A stretch of DNA of 64,000 nt from assembly GCF_005671395.1 (NCBI RefSeq), contig NZ_CP040428.1, forward strand, positions 1,178,001 to 1,242,000, read 5' to 3'. The stretch comes from Jejubacter calystegiae. Its GTDB lineage: Bacteria > Pseudomonadota > Gammaproteobacteria > Enterobacterales > Enterobacteriaceae. The translations under genes were made by a program, and so were the position numbers. The notes beneath the pieces were generated by a model. It was not told the origin of the DNA. It was given only the letters and a program-made list of their open reading frames with translations, and did no database searches. Positions 60,762 to 64,000 of this stretch are shown piece after piece. The stretch's first letter is position 1. Each line of letters starts with the position of its first letter.

Positions 60762-61362
60762 ACTTCCGCTGATTGCCATCCTGCGCGGCGTACAGCCCGA
60801 CGAGGCGCAGGCGCACGTTGGCGCGGTTATCGAGGCGGGGTTTGACGCAGTGGAGATTCCCCTTAACTCTCCCCGCTGGGAACAAAGCATCCCGGCCGTG
60901 GTAGAGGCTTACGGCGAAAAAGCGCTCATTGGCGCAGGGACGGTATTAAAACCGGAACAGGTGGACCAGCTTGCTGAGATGGGCTGCCGACTTATCGTTA
61001 CGCCCAATATCCAGCCCGAAGTCATTCGCCGCGCGGTGGGTTATGGTATGACCGTCTGCCCCGGTTGCGCCACCGCCAGCGAAGCGTTTGCCGCGCTCGA
61101 TGCCGGGGCGCAGGCGTTGAAGATTTTTCCGTCATCGGCCTTCGGTCCTGATTACATCAAAGCCCTGAAAGCGGTTCTTCCTGCGGATGTTCCGGTATTC
61201 GCCGTCGGCGGCGTCACGCCGGATAACCTGGCGCAATGGATTAGTGCAGGCTGTGTCGGAGCCGGGTTGGGCAGCGATCTCTATCGTGCCGGACAGCCCG
61301 TTGAGCGTACCGCGCAGCAGGCGGCTGCATTTGTTAAGGCGTATCAGGAGGCTGTGAAATGA
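60745..61362 (+). CDS. dgoA: DgoA, 2-dehydro-3-deoxy-6-phosphogalactonate aldolase
   Basis: DgoA cleaves KDPGal into pyruvate and glyceraldehyde 3-phosphate. It is a 205-residue class I aldolase of the KDPG type. The Schiff-base Lys126 is in [11 protein letters not shown], and Glu37 (AVEIPL) is the likely base. It overlaps both neighbours, which supports one tightly coupled operon. Confidence 0.96.
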   Translation: MQWQTELPLIAILRGVQPDEAQAHVGAVIEAGFDAVEIPLNSPRWEQSIPAVVEAYGEKALIGAGTVLKPEQVDQLAEMGCRLIVTPNIQPEVIRRAVGYGMTVCPGCATASEAFAALDAGAQALKIFPSSAFGPDYIKALKAVLPADVPVFAVGGVTPDNLAQWISAGCVGAGLGSDLYRAGQPVERTAQQAAAFVKAYQEAVK

Positions 61363-62507
61363 AAATAACCAAACTCACGACATACCGGTTACCCCCGCGC
61401 TGGATGTTCCTGAAAATCGAAACCGATGAAGGCGTTGTTGGCTGGGGCGAGCCCGTTATCGAAGGGCGCGCACGCACGGTAGAAGCGGCGGTTCACGAAC
61501 TGGGGGAATACCTGATTGGTCAGGATCCGGCGCGGATTAACGACCTGTGGCAGGTGATGTACCGCGCTGGCTTTTATCGCGGTGGCCCGATACTGATGAG
61601 CGCCATCGCTGGTATCGATCAGGCGTTGTGGGATATCAAAGGTAAGGTGCTGAATGCCCCGGTCTGGCAGCTAATGGGCGGCCTGGTACGTGACAAAATC
61701 AAAGCCTACAGTTGGGTGGGGGGCGACAGACCAGCGGAAGTGATTGATGGTATAGGAAAACTGCGCGCTATTGGTTTTGATACCTTCAAACTTAACGGCT
61801 GTGAAGAGATGGGCATCATTGATAGTTCACGCGCGGTAGATGCGGCAGTGAATACCGTGGCGCAAATCCGTGAAGCTTTTGGTAATGATATTGAGTTCGG
61901 GCTCGATTTCCACGGGCGCGTCAGTGCGCCGATGGCGAAAGTGCTGATTAAGGAGCTGGAGCCGCATCGGCCACTCTTTATTGAAGAGCCGGTACTGGCT
62001 GAACAGGCTGAGTACTACCCGAAACTGGCTGCGCAAACTCATATCCCCATTGCGGCAGGTGAGCGGATGTTCTCACGCTTTGAGTTCAAACGCGTTCTGG
62101 AAGCGGGAGGGCTGGCTATCCTGCAACCGGATCTCTCCCACGCGGGGGGCATTACCGAGTGTTATAAAATCGCCGGTATGGCGGAAGCCTATGATGTGGC
62201 GCTGGCGCCGCACTGCCCGCTGGGGCCCATTGCGCTGGCGGCATGCCTGCATGTGGATTTTGTCTCGCGCAATGCGGTATTCCAGGAGCAAAGCATGGGC
62301 ATCCATTATAACCAGGGTGCGGAACTGCTCGACTTTGTGAAAAACAAAGAGGACTTCAATATGGAAGGCGGCTTCTTTAAACCGTTAACCAAACCGGGGC
62401 TCGGCGTGGAAATTGATGAAGAGCAGGTGATCGAACGCAGCAAAAATGCGCATGACTGGCGTAATCCGCTCTGGCGCCATGAAGATGGCAGCGTAGCGGA
62501 GTGGTAA
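61359..62507 (+). CDS. dgoD: DgoD, D-galactonate dehydratase
   Basis: DgoD removes water from D-galactonate in the first step of the pathway. It is a 382-residue enolase-superfamily enzyme of the mandelate racemase group. The Mg2+ ligands are Asp183 (GLDFHGR), Glu209 (FIEEPV) and Glu235 (AAGERMFS). The acid/base residues are His185 and His285 (APHCPLGP), all at the E. coli numbers. Its start overlaps the dgoA stop by four bases. Confidence 0.97.
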   Translation: MKITKLTTYRLPPRWMFLKIETDEGVVGWGEPVIEGRARTVEAAVHELGEYLIGQDPARINDLWQVMYRAGFYRGGPILMSAIAGIDQALWDIKGKVLNAPVWQLMGGLVRDKIKAYSWVGGDRPAEVIDGIGKLRAIGFDTFKLNGCEEMGIIDSSRAVDAAVNTVAQIREAFGNDIEFGLDFHGRVSAPMAKVLIKELEPHRPLFIEEPVLAEQAEYYPKLAAQTHIPIAAGERMFSRFEFKRVLEAGGLAILQPDLSHAGGITECYKIAGMAEAYDVALAPHCPLGPIALAACLHVDFVSRNAVFQEQSMGIHYNQGAELLDFVKNKEDFNMEGGFFKPLTKPGLGVEIDEEQVIERSKNAHDWRNPLWRHEDGSVAEW

Positions 62508-62608
62508 TTTTCCGTTCCCGTTAATTTATAAAAACAGAACAACAATACTCAATCCGCTGTTTTAAGACAGAGGCCGGGCAGCGTCCGCGCCATGGTGAGG
62601 TAATGATA

Positions 62609-63907
62609 ATGAATCTGTACTCTACAACCTTGCGGCAATTAAATAAGAGAATTATTCCGTTTATTGTTATCTGCTATTTTGTGGCAAATCTCGATAAAAC
62701 CAATATTTCCATCGCCGCACTGCAAATGAATGCCGACCTTGGACTGAGCGCCAGTATGTATGGTCTTGGGGTCGGGATGTTCTATATCTCATATATTATT
62801 TTCGAAATACCCAGCAACGTCATTATGACGAAGGTGGGGGCCAGGTTATGGATCGCCCGTATCATGATCACCTGGGGTATCGTCAGCGCTGGCATGTCGC
62901 TGGTACAGACGCCGACTCAGCTTTACGTTATGCGGTTTCTGCTGGGTATGGCGGAAGCGGGGTTCGCTCCGGGGATTATCTGGTATATCTCCTGCTGGTT
63001 CCCGAAGAGTAACCGGGCCAGGGCTATGTCATTCTTTTATATGGGTTCTGTCATGGCGTCGGTTATTGGTCTGCCGCTCTCCGGCTCATTGCTGAATATG
63101 CATGGCCTGGCGGATATAGCAGGCTGGCGTTGGCTGTTTGCCCTGGAGGGCATTCCGGCTATCGTTCTGGGGATTATGGTGCTGCGGTGGTTGCCGCAAT
63201 CGCCGGACCAGGCGGCCTGGCTGAGTCCGCAGCAAAAGAGCTGGCTGACTCGCCAGTTGGCGCAGGATAACGCGGGCGCAGAGGTGAGCGATCACCGCTG
63301 GTGGCGGGCGTTGAAAGATAAAACCGTGTTGCTGCTTAGCCTGGTGTGGTTCCTGCAGGCGTTTGGCACCATCGGTATTACCCTGTTTTTGCCCCTGATT
63401 ATCAAAAGTATGGCCAGCGACAGCAGTAACCTGCTGGTGGGTGTCCTTTCGGGAATCCCCTTTATCTTCGCCTGCCTGTTTATGTACCTGAATGGTCGTC
63501 ATTCCGATACCAGCGGCGAGCGCGCCCTGCATATGGGGCTACCGCTTATCCTTTCCGGGCTGGCGCTGGCGATGGCGGTATGGTCGCCGAGCCAGGGGCT
63601 GGCGTATCTGCTGCTAATCCTGACGGTGGGGCTTAACTTTGCCCTGACGCCAGTGTTCTGGGCCGTCACCACCGAAAAACTGGCGGGCGTGGCGGCTGCG
63701 GCTTCCATCGCGTTTATCAACACCATCGCCAACTTTGTTGGACTGGGGCTGCCGCCGGTTCTGGGGCGGATAAAGGATCTGACCAACAGCTACCATTCAG
63801 GGCTGATGATTGTGGCGGCAGCGCTGGTGCTGGGCGGTATTCTGGGGGTAATCGTTGCTCGTCCGGGGCGGCATCAGGCAGCAAAAGGCGCGGCAACGCG
63901 TATCTGA
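62609..63907 (+). CDS. MFS transporter of the anion:cation symporter (ACS) family, probable galactonate or sugar-acid importer
   Basis: The protein has about 432 residues, 12 hydrophobic segments and the ACS-family start VICYFVANLDKTNISIAA. It resembles tartrate/phthalate-type permeases more than E. coli DgoT, whose N-terminus and loops differ. Its place after dgoD suggests uptake of galactonate or a related sugar acid. GGTGAGG gives the best spacing to ATG 62609; ATG 62603 is an alternative. A 101-base gap separates it from dgoD, larger than the overlaps between the dgo genes, so it may have been joined later. Confidence 0.82.
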   Translation: MNLYSTTLRQLNKRIIPFIVICYFVANLDKTNISIAALQMNADLGLSASMYGLGVGMFYISYIIFEIPSNVIMTKVGARLWIARIMITWGIVSAGMSLVQTPTQLYVMRFLLGMAEAGFAPGIIWYISCWFPKSNRARAMSFFYMGSVMASVIGLPLSGSLLNMHGLADIAGWRWLFALEGIPAIVLGIMVLRWLPQSPDQAAWLSPQQKSWLTRQLAQDNAGAEVSDHRWWRALKDKTVLLLSLVWFLQAFGTIGITLFLPLIIKSMASDSSNLLVGVLSGIPFIFACLFMYLNGRHSDTSGERALHMGLPLILSGLALAMAVWSPSQGLAYLLLILTVGLNFALTPVFWAVTTEKLAGVAAAASIAFINTIANFVGLGLPPVLGRIKDLTNSYHSGLMIVAAALVLGGILGVIVARPGRHQAAKGAATRI

Positions 63908-63916
63908 GGAATCATC

Positions 63917-64000
63917 ATGACGAAGCAAAAGGTACTGAAGCAGGCGGGCCTGCCGGATGCGCTAACGGCGGAACTGGCGGAACGCTACGACCTGTATGAC
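63917..64000 (+). CDS. Start of a further gene, possibly a 2-hydroxyacid dehydrogenase (cut by the window edge)
   Basis: Twenty-eight codons are visible from an ATG preceded by TGAGGA, nine bases after the transporter stop, so the gene is in the same unit. The start (MTKQKVLKQAGLPDALTAEL, then AERYDLYD) looks like the N-terminus of D-isomer-specific 2-hydroxyacid dehydrogenases such as GhrB. That match is short, and the function is a suggestion only. Confidence 0.55.
   Translation, partial: MTKQKVLKQAGLPDALTAELAERYDLYD

Overview
The window is a chromosomal segment from a member of the Enterobacteriaceae, close to Escherichia, Salmonella and Enterobacter but carrying several genes that E. coli K-12 lacks. 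It spans the replication-origin neighbourhood. Gene order follows E. coli from yieP to the dgo operon, read in reverse complement. Most core proteins have the same length as their E. coli counterparts. No tRNA, rRNA, CRISPR array, insertion sequence or prophage was seen.

Layout. 0-7.9 kb: the end of yieP, hsrA, and the ribose operon rbsDACBKR on the minus strand, controlled by RbsR operators. 7.9-15.2 kb: kup, ravA-viaA, asnA/asnC and mioC. 15.2-15.5 kb: oriC, with R1-R5-type DnaA boxes, three AT-rich 13-mers and 13 GATC sites. 15.5-25.7 kb: mnmG, rsmG and the nine-gene ATP synthase operon atpIBEFHAGDC. 25.7-27.9 kb: a secreted family-9 pectate lyase on the opposite strand with a near-perfect KdgR box, placed between atpC and glmU. 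28.2-36.8 kb: glmU, glmS, a small exported coiled-coil protein of unknown function, and the phosphate operon pstSCAB-phoU behind two PhoB boxes. 36.9-45 kb: an accessory-rich stretch with an ADP-ribosylglycohydrolase, yieH, adeP, a dimethylarginine hydrolase/APC antiporter pair, a DUF1624-type membrane protein, chrR and yieE. The tna, mdtL and yidZ genes that sit here in E. coli are absent. 45.2-49 kb: mnmE, yidC, yidD, rnpA and rpmH on the minus strand. 49-55.8 kb: dnaA, dnaN, recF and gyrB, with an ERIC-like repeat between dnaN and recF. 55.9-64 kb: yidB, yidA, an fhs gene not found in K-12, and a D-galactonate operon dgoRKAD. That operon is followed by an ACS-type transporter unlike E. coli DgoT and the start of one more gene.

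The core genes cover replication initiation (oriC, DnaA, DnaN, RecF, GyrB), ATP synthesis, tRNA modification (MnmE with MnmG), the cell-wall precursor UDP-GlcNAc (GlmS to GlmU) and phosphate uptake. The accessory genes point to life with plants or plant and animal debris: pectin breakdown, ribose and galactonate use, and possibly methylarginine use. I found no clearly new multi-gene system. The best candidates for follow-up are the KdgR-controlled pectate lyase, the ddaH-antiporter pair, the ten-G tract inside rbsR, the exported coiled-coil protein and the repeat that separates recF from dnaN.
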